From NCBI RefSeq assembly GCF_914767665.1, contig NC_059504.1:8372501-8436500 (forward strand): 64,000 nt of DNA. The letters run 5' to 3'. This document shows, piece after piece, positions 1 to 11,480 of this stretch; position 1 is the first letter of the stretch; each line of letters begins with the position of its first letter. The position numbers and the translations under genes are program-made. The notes beneath the pieces are model-generated. The model did no database searches. It was given only the letters and a program-made list of their open reading frames with translations, and was not told where the DNA came from. This DNA comes from Harmonia axyridis. Its lineage: Eukaryota > Arthropoda > Insecta > Coleoptera > Coccinellidae.

Positions 1-183
1 TACGAAGCGAAGAATGGAAAACTAATGATGATTTCGGATCTCAAAGCCTATGAAACGGAGTGTAAAAATGGGAGTTTCGAAGTTTTTGATAGCTCCTCAG
101 AATGAGATGATTCGGAGGATTTAATCACTGCTTCAGACGACGGTGAAAAAGGAATCCATTCCGTATTGCTCGAGCAATATTAG
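1..183 (+). pseudogene. 3' end of an acidic open frame, interrupted by one stop
   Basis: Read from base 1 in frame 1, about 60 codons run to a TAG at 181-183, broken only by a TGA at 103-105. The residues around that stop are rich in Ser, Asp and Glu (FDSSSE, stop, DDSEDLITASDDGE). An AATAAA follows at 246-251. This looks like the last exon of a cellular gene or of a transposon ORF entering from the left, now disrupted. I do not recognise the family. Chance cannot be excluded for so short a frame. Confidence 0.3.
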
Positions 184-251
184 CTCGTCTTATGGTTATG
201 ATTCTTATAAATCAACAACCGAGATTAATGTGAATTACCTTTTTCAATAAA

Positions 252-1298
252 TTTTATTTTTATTTAAGTAACTCCTCTCAAATTTTTATGATTTTCGTTT
301 CGGAGATGTAAAACTTCAGGATTTGACTGAAATAATTTCTATTTATAGTAATTCAGTACAAAAATAACTTATTATCAAGTATTTAATGGATTCGGTCCTT
401 ACTTGGCGGAAATTCATTATAAATAAAATAACACATTATCAAGTAGTTAATTTCATGATAAATCACAAAAAAAAGTTAAATTTCAATATCTCTAGATCTA
501 TCCATCATATCTCACTGAAATATTGATATTGATAATACATAGATGCCGTCTTGACTCCAATATTAGACAGAGAAAGATTGAGCCTCATGTAACGTGACCA
601 CGAGGAGTGTAAAGAGAGTGAAGATGTTTAAATTTCAACCAATGATAAGGGAAGCCAAATCACATGATCTTTAATTGTCGTGTTTGTAAACAATATTGCA
701 TTTCTCCTAGATACATTGAAATTTTTTGAATGTTTGTTCAATCCAACCAATCAAAATGATTGGTTGGTTCGTTGGTTAGGCGTCGACTCCTCTCTGTCCA
801 TCATCTACTTATCATTAGATCTTTTATAACTCTGAACAACATAATATCTTTAGAAGAATGGAAAGATCAGTTTCGAAAGTTTTCAGTTACTTGAAGGAAG
901 GTTAGAAAAGTGCCAAGAGCAAGAATATATAAAAGACCTGAGGACTGATGACATGTCAAGAAAACAATTCATCTTCAAAACATCTAGAAAGGCCAAGCTT
1001 CAAACGATGAGTGTTTGCTCCTTGTCACAAATTTATGAAAATCATGGTCAAATTGAACGAAATTCTCCAGATCTGAACCCTAGAGGTTACTAGCTCTCTG
1101 AAGAATTCAAAAGAATGCTTCAGAAGAAGGAATTTGGCTCAAATGGCAAAAACAAATCTTTCTATATACGTTGGAGTACATGTATCACTCTTAAAGAAGA
1201 CTGTGCCGACGAAGATAATCGAATTTTAAAGAAACAATTTGTTTTTACTTGGACCTGGGACTTATTGATTGTAGAATATCGTATTTCGTATTTCTCTA
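252..1298. other. Non-coding stretch, nothing recognised
   Basis: AT-rich sequence without a convincing coding frame. The 126-codon frame at 1115-1495 runs into the left arm of the inverted repeat that follows and has no recognisable content. Confidence 0.4.
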
Positions 1299-1689
1299 AT
1301 TCCGTTCATTCTTCCACATCTTGTAGAACAAAATCGTGCGAGAATATATCAGAAACGCACAGTTTTCATGGTTATATTTTATTATTCTATGTTGGTACTC
1401 CGAACTTTCCGCCACGGCTTTATCTGTCAAGTCATCAATTTGCCTTAAAGAAATCAGTTCTGCCAACCAACATTTTTCAATACAAAAATCACTAAAATAT
1501 ATTTATGGAAATATTTCATTAATTTCAATGAAAATGCAACGAATTAGAGAAAATAATGTATAATACTCGTGCAGAAGGCTCATTCTACCACTCGTTCATT
1601 CCAAAACTCGCCACTTCGTGGCTCGTTTTTGAATTTTGAACTCGTGGAAGAATATCAATGCCTTCTGCACTTGTATTATAAATAACTAT
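1299..1689 (+). repeat. Left arm of a ~390-bp inverted repeat
   Basis: This segment matches the reverse complement of 2820-3206 along its length with scattered substitutions and small indels. Both arms carry a related 75-codon frame (MREYIR...RIRENNV), which follows from the arm homology and is not evidence of a gene. The arms enclose about 1.1 kb that includes a mariner remnant. Confidence 0.8.
1559..1680. mobile_element. Palindromic MITE, copy 1
   Basis: A 122-bp imperfect palindrome. It starts with TATAATACTCGTGCAGAAGG and ends with CCTTCTGCACTTGTATTATA, and has a central self-complementary CGCCACTTCGTGGCTCG region. It has no coding capacity. It lies at the inner end of the left inverted-repeat arm, and a second copy lies at 2825-2945. 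Confidence 0.65.
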
Positions 1690-1910
1690 TCTGCAATCAA
1701 AAACAGGGATTCCCAGATGAAATTCCAAATTCAACACCACAAGGGTGAAGTGAAAGGAAGAAGTTTTTCTCAGATTAGGTATTTGTGAAAATAACTTCAT
1801 AAAAGTATTAGTCGATTTATGTCTGCATTATAAAGTTATTCTCGATTGAACATGTCAGCTTATTAGCCAAATTCTCGTCATTTTCGGGAGATTTCAATTT
1901 TCCTCTTCAA

Positions 1911-2225
1911 TATGAAGAAATCTACGGCTGAGGCTCATCGAATGCTTTCAAATACCTGTTGTAAGGCCGCTATTAGTGAAAGAACGTGCCGTGAGTAGTT
2001 CCAATACTTCAAGAACGGTGATTTTGACGCCGAAGACCAGCATGGCGCTGGAAGAGAGAAGGATTTCAAAGAAGCAGAATTGGAGGCATTACTTGATCAA
2101 GACTCGTGTCAACCGCAACAAGAATTGACAGGATCATTGGGAGTGACCCAACAATCCATTTCAAAACGCCTGGAAGTCATGGGAATGATTCAGATACTAG
2201 GAAATTGCCAGAGGGAATATGAAAG
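1911..2225 (+). pseudogene. Mariner transposase N-terminal remnant
   Basis: From an ATG at 1911 the frame reads MKKSTAEAHRML, then CREx(stop)FQYFKNGDFDAED and SLGVTQQSISKRLEVMGMIQ. This is the helix-turn-helix N-terminus of a DD34D mariner transposase of the type seen at 9935-10916 and 39654-39865. At least one in-frame stop is present and homology ends near 2225, so the piece is truncated and dead. It lies between the arms of the 1.3-3.2 kb inverted repeat. Confidence 0.75.
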
Positions 2226-2819
2226 GGTAACCTAATGTTTGTCTGATATGCGGAAAGCCACGAGGTGGTAATCCCTTTTAAGCATCCTTCCCTCTCAAAA
2301 CCGTAAGATGTTTCCTTTTTGAAATATTTGACTGATTCGACTTGAAAAATCCACCCGGTATATAGAAAAAGATTCAATCAAAGTGCACTCGTCAATCGAA
2401 TATTGATTTGCGTGTAGAAACGCCTGAGGTAAAATCAAATCCATTCACCATAGAATCTCGGTGGGTATATAGATATGGTTTCTCGAAGGGACAATGGCAG
2501 AAATCACTTACTCGCTTCGATTGGCGTAACGAAACAATATAATACACGAAGCATCGCTTATAGGTCCAATCAAAACATGACGTCAAAGCCCGATGCAATT
2601 GTCAATCGCCATTATTATTATGCATCAAGTAATTTCGGGTTTCGGTAGCGCAATTATAGGTTGATTCGATAAAACCATAGAAATGAGCGCATAAATTCAT
2701 TTTAGAGATAAGCAAAACCTTGTTTGGTGTTTCAGAAGTAGATGAAATATGAACATGAGAGTACGAATCGAAAGGTCACTTTGGACAAAACATTTTTCTG
2801 TGATTATGTAGACATATAG
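2226..2819. other. Spacer inside the inverted repeat, nothing recognised
   Basis: Separates the mariner remnant from the right arm. Only short open frames are present and none is recognised. Confidence 0.4.
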
Positions 2820-3206
2820 TTATTTATAATACAAGTGCAGAAGACATTGGTATTCTTCCACGAGTTCAAAATTCAAAAACGAGCCTCGAAGTGGCAAGTT
2901 TTGGAATGAACGAGTGGTAGAATGAGCCTTCTGTACGAGTATTATACATTATTTTCTCTAATTAATTGCATTCTTATTGAAATTAATGAAATATTTCCAT
3001 GAATATCATTTAGTGATTCTTGCATTGAAAAATGTTGGTTGGCAGAACTGATTTCTTTAAGGCAAATTGATGAATTGACAGATAAAGCCGTGGCGGAAAG
3101 TTCGGAGAACCAACATATAATAAGAAAATATAACCATGAAAACTGTGCTTTTCTGATATATTCTCGCACGATTTTGTTCTACAAGATGTGGAAGAATGAA
3201 CGGAAT
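2820..3206 (-). repeat. Right arm of the ~390-bp inverted repeat
   Basis: Reverse-complement partner of 1299-1689. It contains the second copy of the palindromic MITE at its inner end. Confidence 0.8.
2825..2945. mobile_element. Palindromic MITE, copy 2
   Basis: A 121-bp palindrome related to 1559-1680, running from TATAATACAAGTGCAGAAG to CTGTACGAGTATTATA. Confidence 0.65.
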
Positions 3207-3329
3207 AACCATAGAATTAGAGAAAAGGATTTTCAATGAGAGGTTTCATTTTCATTAGCCCTCTATCTGGAAAGCTGTCATCTTTTGACTTCTGACAAGT
3301 AAAAATTACGCCTTTAATGAAAATAGAAC

Positions 3330-3814
3330 GATACCATAGAATAATAGAAATAGATAGAGGTATCTATATTTATGTTATCGTTTTACTCCCTCGAGTATAC
3401 GCAATTTTACATGTCCCTCAACATGGTTAGATTACGTTGTCGGATTGTGATAAATTTTCAAATCCACAATTTTACTATATCGTTATGAATGTATATTATA
3501 TTGAATGAACTATATTTATTTCAGTGATTTCCGATTAAATATGCAAATTTGAATATTTGGAATCCGATATATTTCCTGTCGAATTTATAAAGCAGAATAT
3601 TTATTATTTTTTGTATCTACCTGCTGAAATCCAAGGTTTGGCAACTTTTGCTCTCCTAGTGTCATCGGTTGTTTCACGTCGTTTGGTGCATTTCAAGTTT
3701 GTTTTCTGATTTTCTGATATATTTAGGTATTCATTCCAATATATTTTGAGTTTATATGAAACGTTGATGCACTATGGGACATAAGAAGTGCGTTCTTTAT
3801 GGAGAAACTCGCGA
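3330..3814 (+). repeat. Dispersed ~480-bp repeat, copy 1
   Basis: Matches 22453-22910 in reverse complement over its whole length, including the shared segments CTGAAATCCAAGGTTTGGCA, AACATGGTTAGATTACGTTG and AAACTCGCGAA. One end carries an AGATAGAGG motif. The reverse of that motif (CCCTCTATCTATG) recurs at about 3914, so terminal inverted repeats are possible. No coding frame is recognised. It is probably a non-autonomous DNA element. Confidence 0.7.
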
Positions 3815-5239
3815 ATTGAGTGAAATATCGTATCACTGATCTGTTTTCATTTCCGCGCGCCTCATGTCAAATTTGATAGTTAATGCTGGGGACAAAATTT
3901 GCTTACTGAAAATGACACATGCTCCCTCTATCTATGTTTATTACTCTGAGCTCGATACACTCTTCAAAAACGCATTGATATATTTGAAATTCACTACAAA
4001 CATACTTTACGAAAATTTTACAGTCACATTTCACAAAAGCAAAGCTCTTTTGTGTATTCGTGAAGCACCTTCTCGGTCGAAAATAAGAAAACTATTGTAT
4101 TATCAACAGTTTCCTGGTAGTGACTTGAATAATTGAAACCGTGTGCGTCGCACAGGGAAAACTGAAAATATTGCAGGTGTAGCCCGTAAAGTTGACGAAA
4201 AACCACGTCCCTTATTGAAAAACCCTTTATATTTGGAATCATTGAACATAGAACCTTCAATTCAGTTTTTAATGAAGAGAGTTGATTTTACACCTAGATA
4301 ATAAAATGCATTATTTTTCGAGGTGCGTAGCCCTGGAGCGAAGCTCGAGGACGATTCGAAGCACTGGGGAAAAAATCACTGCCGAAATGTATATATGACA
4401 TTTTTTTCATGACCCGATTGTGCACATACCAACAATTTTAATTGAAAAAATCTAGAAAGGAATGAATCAATCGTCAATAAGCTATTTCAAATTTACGAAC
4501 ACCATAACTTAGTTTGATAACCATGACGACTGATAAATAATATTGCTTTTGTGTATAAATAATATTGCTTTTGTAGAATCCAAAAAGTTGGTACTCGCTG
4601 ACAATCCTGGTATTCCATTCAAATCTTGATGGATGGAAATTATGAAAAAAACTGTCTGGTTGAAATTCATTAATGAGACAATGTGAAACGAAGAAAAATA
4701 AAGGAGACGAGAATAATGAGACAATTAGGACTTTTTGCAAGGAGCTTTTCCACATCAATTAGTTTCAATGTCAGAATTAAAGGCTAATAACATCAATCTA
4801 TTCAATTTTCAGGATTAAAGCAATTTAACATACCATTAGGAGGTAGGTGGATTAATTGAAGTTTATATTTTCCGATGTGAACAGGTGAAGGGAAACTGTA
4901 ATAATCTGTACAGATCCTAAATATATTGGAAACATATAACGCGAATACCAAGTTGTGCAAATATACCCAAAGATAAAAAATAAATTGATCTGACCCTATT
5001 GAACCTTTCCTGAGCCAATATTTCGTGAATTTCGAGCCGAAAATGATATCTGAAGAATTCACCGTATGATTGAAGTTTCCTAGCGTGAACAACATATTTT
5101 GGAACCAACCTATATTTTGATAAAAGTGTTTTAATTCACTTTTAGAGGACGCGCAAAAATTTTGCAAATGCTTACAAGGCACATTCATACACGTGTTTCA
5201 TACAAAATTTTCATTATACCTGCATCGATAACAATACTG
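3815..5239. other. Non-coding stretch with one unassigned 128-codon minus-strand frame
   Basis: The only notable frame is on the minus strand at 4802-5188. It includes NFNHTVNSSDIIF and FPSPVHIGKYKLQL and is followed by a donor-like GGTATGTTAA just inside its 3' end. I cannot assign it to a family, and such a length can arise by chance in a window this size. Confidence 0.35.
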
Positions 5240-5241
5240 TA

Positions 5242-5655
5242 TTAGGCCAATTGAAAAGTCCCCGGTCTGATGCACAGATGGCGGTGCTAGTATTTAATCC
5301 ATATGAATTTTAGTTAGTACAAACTTTCAAACAATAGGAGTCAAAATTTGACAGCAGTCCGACCATTAGTTTGTGAGATATTGGGTTGTGAGTGTAGCCA
5401 CTTTTGTTATTTGAGAAAAAATGGAAGAGAAGAATTTCGTATGCTGATAAAATATTGCTTTTTGAAGGGAAAAATTACACTTGAAGCAAAATCTTGGCAT
5501 GATGAAGAGTTTCCGGGGTCTGCACCAGGAAAATCAACCATCATTGATTAGTATGTAAAGTTTAAACGTGCTGAAATGAGCACCGATGACATCGAATGCA
5601 GTGGATGCCCAAAAGAGGCTGTCACCGAAGAAAAAATCAAAAAATTCACAAAATT
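5242..5655 (+). mobile_element. 5' half of a decayed mariner (mellifera/irritans type)
   Basis: Begins after a TA with TTAGGCCAATTGAAAAGTCC, a typical mariner 5' end. It is followed by transposase N-terminal sequence with frameshifts: EFRMLIKYCFLKGKITLEAK, then EEFPGSAPGKSTIID, a stop, and VKFKRAEMSTDDIE. At about 5650 the frame passes directly into the C-terminal end of a different mariner (RCPKDGRKEWPAMENTLNH, a decayed RTLPERWEKxVAS-type tail). This is a chimeric, inactive remnant. Confidence 0.75.
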
Positions 5656-5723
5656 CGTACGCTGCCCGAAAGATGGGAGAAAGGAGTGGCCAGCTATGGA
5701 GAACACTTTGAATCATAAATGTA

Positions 5724-6676
5724 AAGGGTGTTTTTTTTAGAGCTATAGAACTTTAAATTGCAATAAAACAACGACGGATTATTCGATTAACATGAATTTT
5801 ATTTATCCGCAAGATAATCTTGTGTCATTACATTTTAAATATGATTTCTGGCATATGACCGCCACGGCTGGCTCGGATGTAGTCCAATCTGGACGTCCAA
5901 TTTTCGGTGACTTGTTCCAACATTTGTGGCCGTATATCGGCAATAACACGGCGAATGTTGTCTTTCGAATGGTCAAGGGTTTGTGGCTTATCCGCATAGA
6001 CCAATGACTTTACATAGCCCCACAGACAGTAGTCTAGCGGTGTTAAATCACAAGATCTTGGAGGCCAATTCACAGGTCCAAAACGTGAAATTAGGCGGTC
6101 ACCAAACGTGTCTATCAATAAATCGATTGTGGCACGAGTTGTGTGACATGTTGCGCCGTCTTGTTGGAACCACAGCTCCTGGACATCATGGTTCTTCAAT
6201 TCAGGAATGAAAAAGTTAGTAATCATGGCTCTATACCGATCACCATTGACTGTAACGTTCTGGACATCATCGTTTTTGAAGAAGTACGGACCAATGATTC
6301 CACCAGCCCACAAAGCGCACCAAACAGTCAGTTTTCTGGATGTAACGGAGTTTCGACATACACTTGAGGATTAGCTTCACTTCAAATGCTGCAATTTTGT
6401 TTGTTGACGTAGCCATTCAACCAGAAATGCGCTTAATCGCTAAACAAAATTCGCTTATGAAAATCGCGATACGTATTCCGCACAGAACCATTATTTTCGA
6501 AATAAAATTGCACTATTTGCAAGCGTTGTTCAAGCGTGAGTCTATTCATGATGAATTGCCAAACCAAACTGAGAATAAATAACTTGACAGTTGTTAAATC
6601 GGTCGCCATATTGAACAGTAATGTCAACTTAAAGTTGAACCTATGAAAAAGTTGAACCTCGAAAAAAAACACCCGT
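5724..6676 (-). mobile_element. DD41D (rosa-like) Tc1/mariner element, copy A, internally deleted
   Basis: Flanked by TA dinucleotides. It starts AAGGGTGTTTTTTTTAGAGC and ends CGAAAAAAAACACCCGT, giving terminal repeats of about 13 bp. The minus strand encodes parts of a transposase. The N-terminal part (MNRLTLEQRLQIVQFYFENN) is joined by a deletion to DFHKRILFSD and then the catalytic C-terminal half. The second Asp is in FQQDGATCH and the third in DLTPLDYCLWG. Forty-one residues separate them, which defines the DD41D class. Most of the DNA-binding region is missing, so the copy is non-autonomous. Confidence 0.85.
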
Positions 6677-6685
6677 TAAATAGTA

Positions 6686-6886
6686 TATCCAAAGTCACTT
6701 GAACTAGTCTGTAAAAACGCTTGGCCAGATGTCCCTTTGAAGAGGATACCGCGATTCGCTAAATACTGGGGTTCATTTTAAAGAATTGTATGGCGATGAA
6801 TTCACTGGTTCCAAAGGAATTTTAGGGAACTTGGACAACCCTTGAATAATCGAAATATTCTGGCTTCTTTCAAGTGACTTTGGATA
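6686..6886. mobile_element. ~200-bp MITE with 18-bp perfect terminal repeats
   Basis: Terminal repeats TATCCAAAGTCACTTGAA and TTCAAGTGACTTTGGATA are exact reverse complements and are flanked by TA on both sides. The interior has no long open frame. It was inserted into the mariner 3' end beside copy A. Confidence 0.75.
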
Positions 6887-6957
6887 TACCATAACGAGTT
6901 TTTTACAATAACGGCTCGAATTTCGGAAAAAACGGCGGAAGCAAAGTTGTACGCCCA

Positions 6958-7651
6958 TGTACTATTCTGATCTTTGTATAATTATTTTGTAGTTTAAGTG
7001 AAAAGTGTTTCTATCGTGCAAAAAACGCTATAAGTATTTCGAACGTTAAGCACTACCGATCTCAGACAATAATTGAAGTTGTTGCTCCACTCCTTCTCCA
7101 AACTATTATCTTCAATCGGTAAAATGTCCTTACCGTTCTCAATACTTAATATACTAATTAAAATGGTATGGCGCAATGTTAGGAAAACGTCCCCCACAAA
7201 AAATTAAAATTCTCCAAATATGAATTTCTCCGAAAACGTCGAATTGGGCAAGATCTTATTAGATATACGACCTAAAATCGGTAAGGCTCATCCTTCAAGA
7301 GTGTCACAAGTCATAAATTCGAATTGATAGTGCATTGTGTTCCAATAACTTCCGAGTAATTACGTTGAAGTGACGTGTTTGCTATGATCTTAATTGCCGT
7401 CGGGTCTGGGGGCGTCCCTGAACGTCGGTTTTATTAACATAGGGTTATTAATTTTTATCAGCAACTTGTTTACGGTTGCTAAAGTTCGCCATACGCTGCA
7501 GGATGTCTTGTACCCACGCTTGATCTCACTTTTAGAGCAGAAGCGCGAATTTCCCACATGAGCAATTTTGCGAACAAACATTATACCCTAAGAAGTTATC
7601 AGTGAATTGCCTACGAGAATTTTAGGGCGAATTTTATGGGTGTAAATGAAG
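6958..7651. other. Non-coding stretch, nothing recognised
   Basis: Contains only short minus-strand frames (up to 67 codons) without recognisable content. Confidence 0.4.
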
Positions 7652-7653
7652 TA

Positions 7654-8464
7654 AAGGGTGTTTTTTTAGAGCTATAGAACTTTAAATTGGAATAAAACAA
7701 CGATGGATTATTCGATTGACATGAATTTTATTTATCCGCAAGATAATCTTGTGGCATTACATTTTAAATATGATTTCTGGCATATGACCGCCACGGCTGG
7801 CTCGGATGTAGTCCAATCTGGACGTCCAATTTTCGATGACTTTTTCAACATTTGTGGCAGTATATCGGCAATAACACGGCGAATGTTGTCTTGCAAATGG
7901 TCAAGGGTTTGTGGCTAATCCGCATAGACCAATGACTTTACATAGCCCCACAGAAAGTAGTCTAGCGGTGTTAAATCACAAGATCTTGGAGGCCAGTTCA
8001 CAGGTCCAAAACGTGAAACTAGGCGATCACCAAACGTGTCTTTCAATGAATCGATTGTTGCACGAGCTGTGTGACATGTCATGCCGTCTTGTTGGAACCA
8101 CAGCTCCTGGACATCATGGTTGTTCAATTCAGGAATGAAAAAGTTAGTAATCATGGCTCTATACCGATCACCATTGACTGTAACGTTCTGGCCATCCTCG
8201 TTTTTGAAGAAGTACGGACCAATGATTCTACCAGCCCATAAAGCGCACCAGTCATTCTTCTGGATGTAACGGTGTTTCGACATACACTTGAGGATTAGCT
8301 TCACTCCAAATGAGGCAGTTTTGTTTGTTGACGTAGCCATTCAACCAGAAGTGCGCTTCGACGATAAAATGGACTTAGTGCGCGATACGTATTCCGCACA
8401 GAACCATTATTTTCGAAATGAAATTGCACTATTTCCAAGTTATATACCTCGAAAAAAAAACCGT
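7654..8464 (-). mobile_element. DD41D (rosa-like) element, copy B, internally deleted
   Basis: Closely related to copy A, with TA at both ends and left terminus AAGGGTGTTTTTTTAGAGC. The right terminus is eroded (CGAAAAAAAAACCGT, lacking CACC). A 141-codon minus-strand frame carries FFKNEDGQNVTVNGDRYRAM, FQQDGMTCHTARA and LTPLDYFLWGYVKSLVYAD, so the DD41D spacing is kept. The deletion junction joins NNGSVRNTYR to the catalytic half at the point used by copies C and E. Confidence 0.85.
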
Positions 8465-8466
8465 TA

Positions 8467-9934
8467 TTTTTGTCCACCCTGTGTACCAATTGGAATCAAC
8501 ATGTGATACATTTTTGGAATCAGCTCAGCTAGAGTAATCGGAAAATTGAGACAAAATGGGGTGTTCCATTTAAGAAAAATGAAGGTGACATCATTACTCG
8601 AAAGTAATTCACTCTGTATATTAGATTATTATTTTAAAATGCGGTAAATTAAAATCAAAAATCGAAATATTTCAGGATTATTTCTCAAAATGGTCTGTTT
8701 AGCCAAAAATGAATTTGTTCCATACTTTACGGACACAGTGTAGATGATCTATCACCATTGCATCATGGGCATCTCGGGCTGATTTAAATACTATGTTGTT
8801 AAACGGGTCAATCATGATGTTATAGTCATTATAGTACTTTTTTGCAAGAGTTTTTCACAAAACATTCAACATTGTTTTCACCGTTGATTCTTTATATTCG
8901 GCCCTGTCTTTCTTTCTCATATTGACCGCTCAATCTTTTAGTATCAACGTCAATTCTTCTAAGCTCCTATGTAGATTCAATTCATATTCTCGTTTGTAGC
9001 AAAAATCCATAAATATTCCCCAAATATATTTGTGACTGTATGTCGTATTTCTGGGAATTTTTCTTTGATTAGCGCATTCAAACTTTGTTATACTTTGAAC
9101 ATACGCATTGCCAAAACGTGATGTTTCGAAATTTATTTGGAATGAAGTTGTCAAATTCAATCGTGTTGTCATAGTGATTGATAATTGCACTGAATACAAT
9201 TATCAGTGTAATGTTGACATAATTGGGTGAAATTGTTTCGTATGACACTAAATGACATAATTTGATTGGCTGTTGGAACTGTCAAAAAATGTTGTTTCGC
9301 TGGTTAGGATCCAGGCTTATAGAGTGAATATTAGTTAAGTTGATGTATTCACAGAAATCCATTAAAAACAATTTTTCACGTGAAGTGTAGATGCTATTTA
9401 CATTTTACGATCCTAACGTGTATGGGCTATTGTAAAAATTAATCATTATTTCATTGCGTTTACTTACGCAGGCTATTGAGTTTATTCGGTAGTACAGGAT
9501 AGGCTTTCATTCGACGATACATGATAACGAACACTCTAAATTCACTTTTTTATTGTTCTACTCGAACTAACACAGATGTATTTAGTTAGAAACACGATTT
9601 CTAGGGTTCACTTTGATACCCGACTTGCATAGGTCAAGCTGCAATCCAATAGTTGCAATTACTATAAATCGATTATTGATTTTTGCGATAACGTTTCAAT
9701 TAATTCTTATCTTCCAGATTTTACTTGATTGAGTCAACAAATTCGACGAATTCTATTTAGAAACACTCATGAGGTAGTTCATTATTTTTAATCCGAATGG
9801 AGGGAACGAAATCAAAAATTTGAAACTGAATTGGGTGTAATACCTAATATGAATTATCTTGGAAGCAATTGACGTAATGATACTACTAAAAAAAAATTAT
9901 TTTATTACACAGGATAGGAAGGTCCTAATGTAGG
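8467..9934. other. Non-coding stretch
   Basis: No gene recognised. An 89-codon minus-strand frame at 8930-9199 has no recognisable features. Confidence 0.4.
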
Positions 9935-10916
9935 TTAAGGAAATATTGCGATCCAATTTTTTACTTCTTCATAAGACCAGAAGTGCGCCATTGATCGAAA
10001 CAAGTAATAGACCGAGGGAGCAACGTCTGGAGAATACGGTGGGGGGAAGACTTCCCATTTTAACGTTTCCAAGTATTTCTGAACCTCTTCTGCAACATGG
10101 GGTCGAGCATTGTCATGCTGTAAAATCACTTTATTATGTCTCTCGTTGTATTGCGGCCGTTTGTCTTTCAATCCTCGGCTCGAACGCATTAATTGCGTTC
10201 GATAACGATCGCCTGTGATTGTTTCAGTCGGTTTTAAGAACTCATAATACACTTTGCCGAGCTGGTCCCTCCAAATACTGAGTATGACCTTGGAACCGTG
10301 AATATTCTGTTTGGCCGTCGACGTGGAAGCATGCCGGGATCTCTCTATTATTTTCGTAATGAACCCATTTATCGTCTCCTGTCACAATACTATGCAGAAA
10401 TCCCTTCTGTCTTTGCCTTGCAAGCAGCTGTTAACAAGCAAACAAACGCCGTTCAACATCTCTCGGTTTCAACTCGTATGGCACACAATTTCCTTGTTTC
10501 TGAATCATTTTCATGAATTTCAGGCGTTTTGAAATGCCTTGTTGTTACTTTCAATGATCCTGCGAATTCTTGTTGCGTTTGACACGAGTCTTGATCAGTT
10601 AATGCCTCCAATTCTGCATCTCTTCGAAAACCTTTTATCTTCCACCGCCATGCTGGTTTTCGACGTCAAAATCACCGTTCTTGAAGCGTTGAAACCACTC
10701 TCGGCGCGTTCTTCCATTAATAGCAGCCTCACTATATGTATATGAGAGCATTCGATGAGCCTCAGCCGCAGATTTCTCCATATTAAAGCAGAAAATTATA
10801 ACCTCCCACAAATGACGAGAATTTGGCTCGTAAAATCTACGATCTATTTATTTCGACTAATACTTATCGCTACAGTCATCTATTGCTAAACGGCCGAAGC
10901 AAAGTTGTACACCTAA
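9935..10916 (-). mobile_element. Mariner (DD34D) remnant, truncated at its 3' end
   Basis: The 5' end is on the right: the terminal repeat reads TTAGGTGTACAACTTTGC from 10916 leftward and is followed by TA. The transposase starts MEKSAAEAHRML near 10780. It shows frameshifts and stops, then a 105-codon open piece (10252-9935) with MYYEFLKPTETITGDRYRTQ, VILQHDNARPH and PPYSPDVAPSVYYLF. The expected third catalytic Asp (normally in SDY) is Val here, so the protein would be inactive. Homology stops at about 9935 before the C-terminus and left terminal repeat. Confidence 0.85.
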
Positions 10917-11045
10917 TATAGTATAACACATGCAAGAGTAGTAGCTAACATAAATCTAGGTAAAAGAGTTCATATAATCCATCAGAGATAAGATTTTTTC
11001 AGAAGTAATGGTTGAACGAATATTAGAACAAAACTTATCTAAATA

Positions 11046-11268
11046 TCGAAAATATCGAAGAAATATGTCAACTTAGGAAAAATAGGACCTACTACGTAAA
11101 GAGAGAGATATACCAATATTTCATCAACCTCATTCAAGAATATACCATTCCTTCATCCGATTGGAATCATTCCATTATAAATTCCAAATATGGGACACCC
11201 TTTATCATGATTCAGCCAAACCAAAGTTTATATTTAGGAGGGGTTCGACAAGGTTGTGTATATTAGTG
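11046..11268 (+). repeat. Two-block repeat (order S-T), inverted relative to 12500-12712
   Basis: Block S (GTCAACTTAGGAAAAATAGG, through to TATACCAATA) is followed by block T (ATACCATTCCTTCATCCGAT, through to GTTCGACAAGGTTGTGTAT). The same blocks occur at 12500-12712 on the other strand in the opposite order (T then S), as expected if the source was tandemly repeated. Confidence 0.6.
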
Positions 11269-11480
11269 TCTGTTCTGTTTAAAATCTCCTACCATAAAGC
11301 CATCTGTTGAAGAGGGGAAAGTTGGGATGAGGGTCAATGAAGTTTGGGTAACATAGGTTACGTTGATGACATGATTTTAATTGTGGATGATAAACATAGA
11401 TGACCTACAGCAACTGATAAACGTAGTAGGCGAAAATAACCCAAACATGTTCAGAATTTAAATAGAAATTGAAGAATATC
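11230..11480 (+). pseudogene. Non-LTR retrotransposon reverse transcriptase remnant
   Basis: Short motifs in the right order but different frames: GGVRQGCV (about 11238-11261), then GYVDDMILIVDD (about 11358-11393, the YxDD catalytic box), then LQQLINVVGENNPNMFRI (about 11407-11460). Stops and frameshifts separate them. A decayed LINE RT domain is the simplest reading. It is too short to assign to a clade. Confidence 0.55.

Larger units (their letters stand above)
5656..6957 (+). mobile_element. 3' end of a second mariner, split by two later insertions
   Basis: 5656-5722 encodes the last residues of a mariner transposase, ending TTTGAATCATAAATGTA. The same junction occurs uninterrupted at about 23360-23420. 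The continuation of that sequence is found here only at 6889-6957 (GAGTTTTTTACAATAACGGC, ending in the terminal repeat GCAAAGTTGTACGCCCA). The gap is filled by a DD41D element (5724-6676) and a MITE (6686-6886). Confidence 0.7.

Noticed and set aside
4802..5188. 128-codon minus-strand frame with NHT and FPSPVHIGKY, briefly considered as a DUF1091-like secreted protein
   Set aside because: The order and spacing of residues do not fit that family and there is no signal peptide or second exon.
11358..11393. YVDD motif taken alone as evidence of a retrotransposon gene
   Set aside because: It is kept only as a remnant because GVRQGC lies upstream, and the frames are broken so no gene is called.
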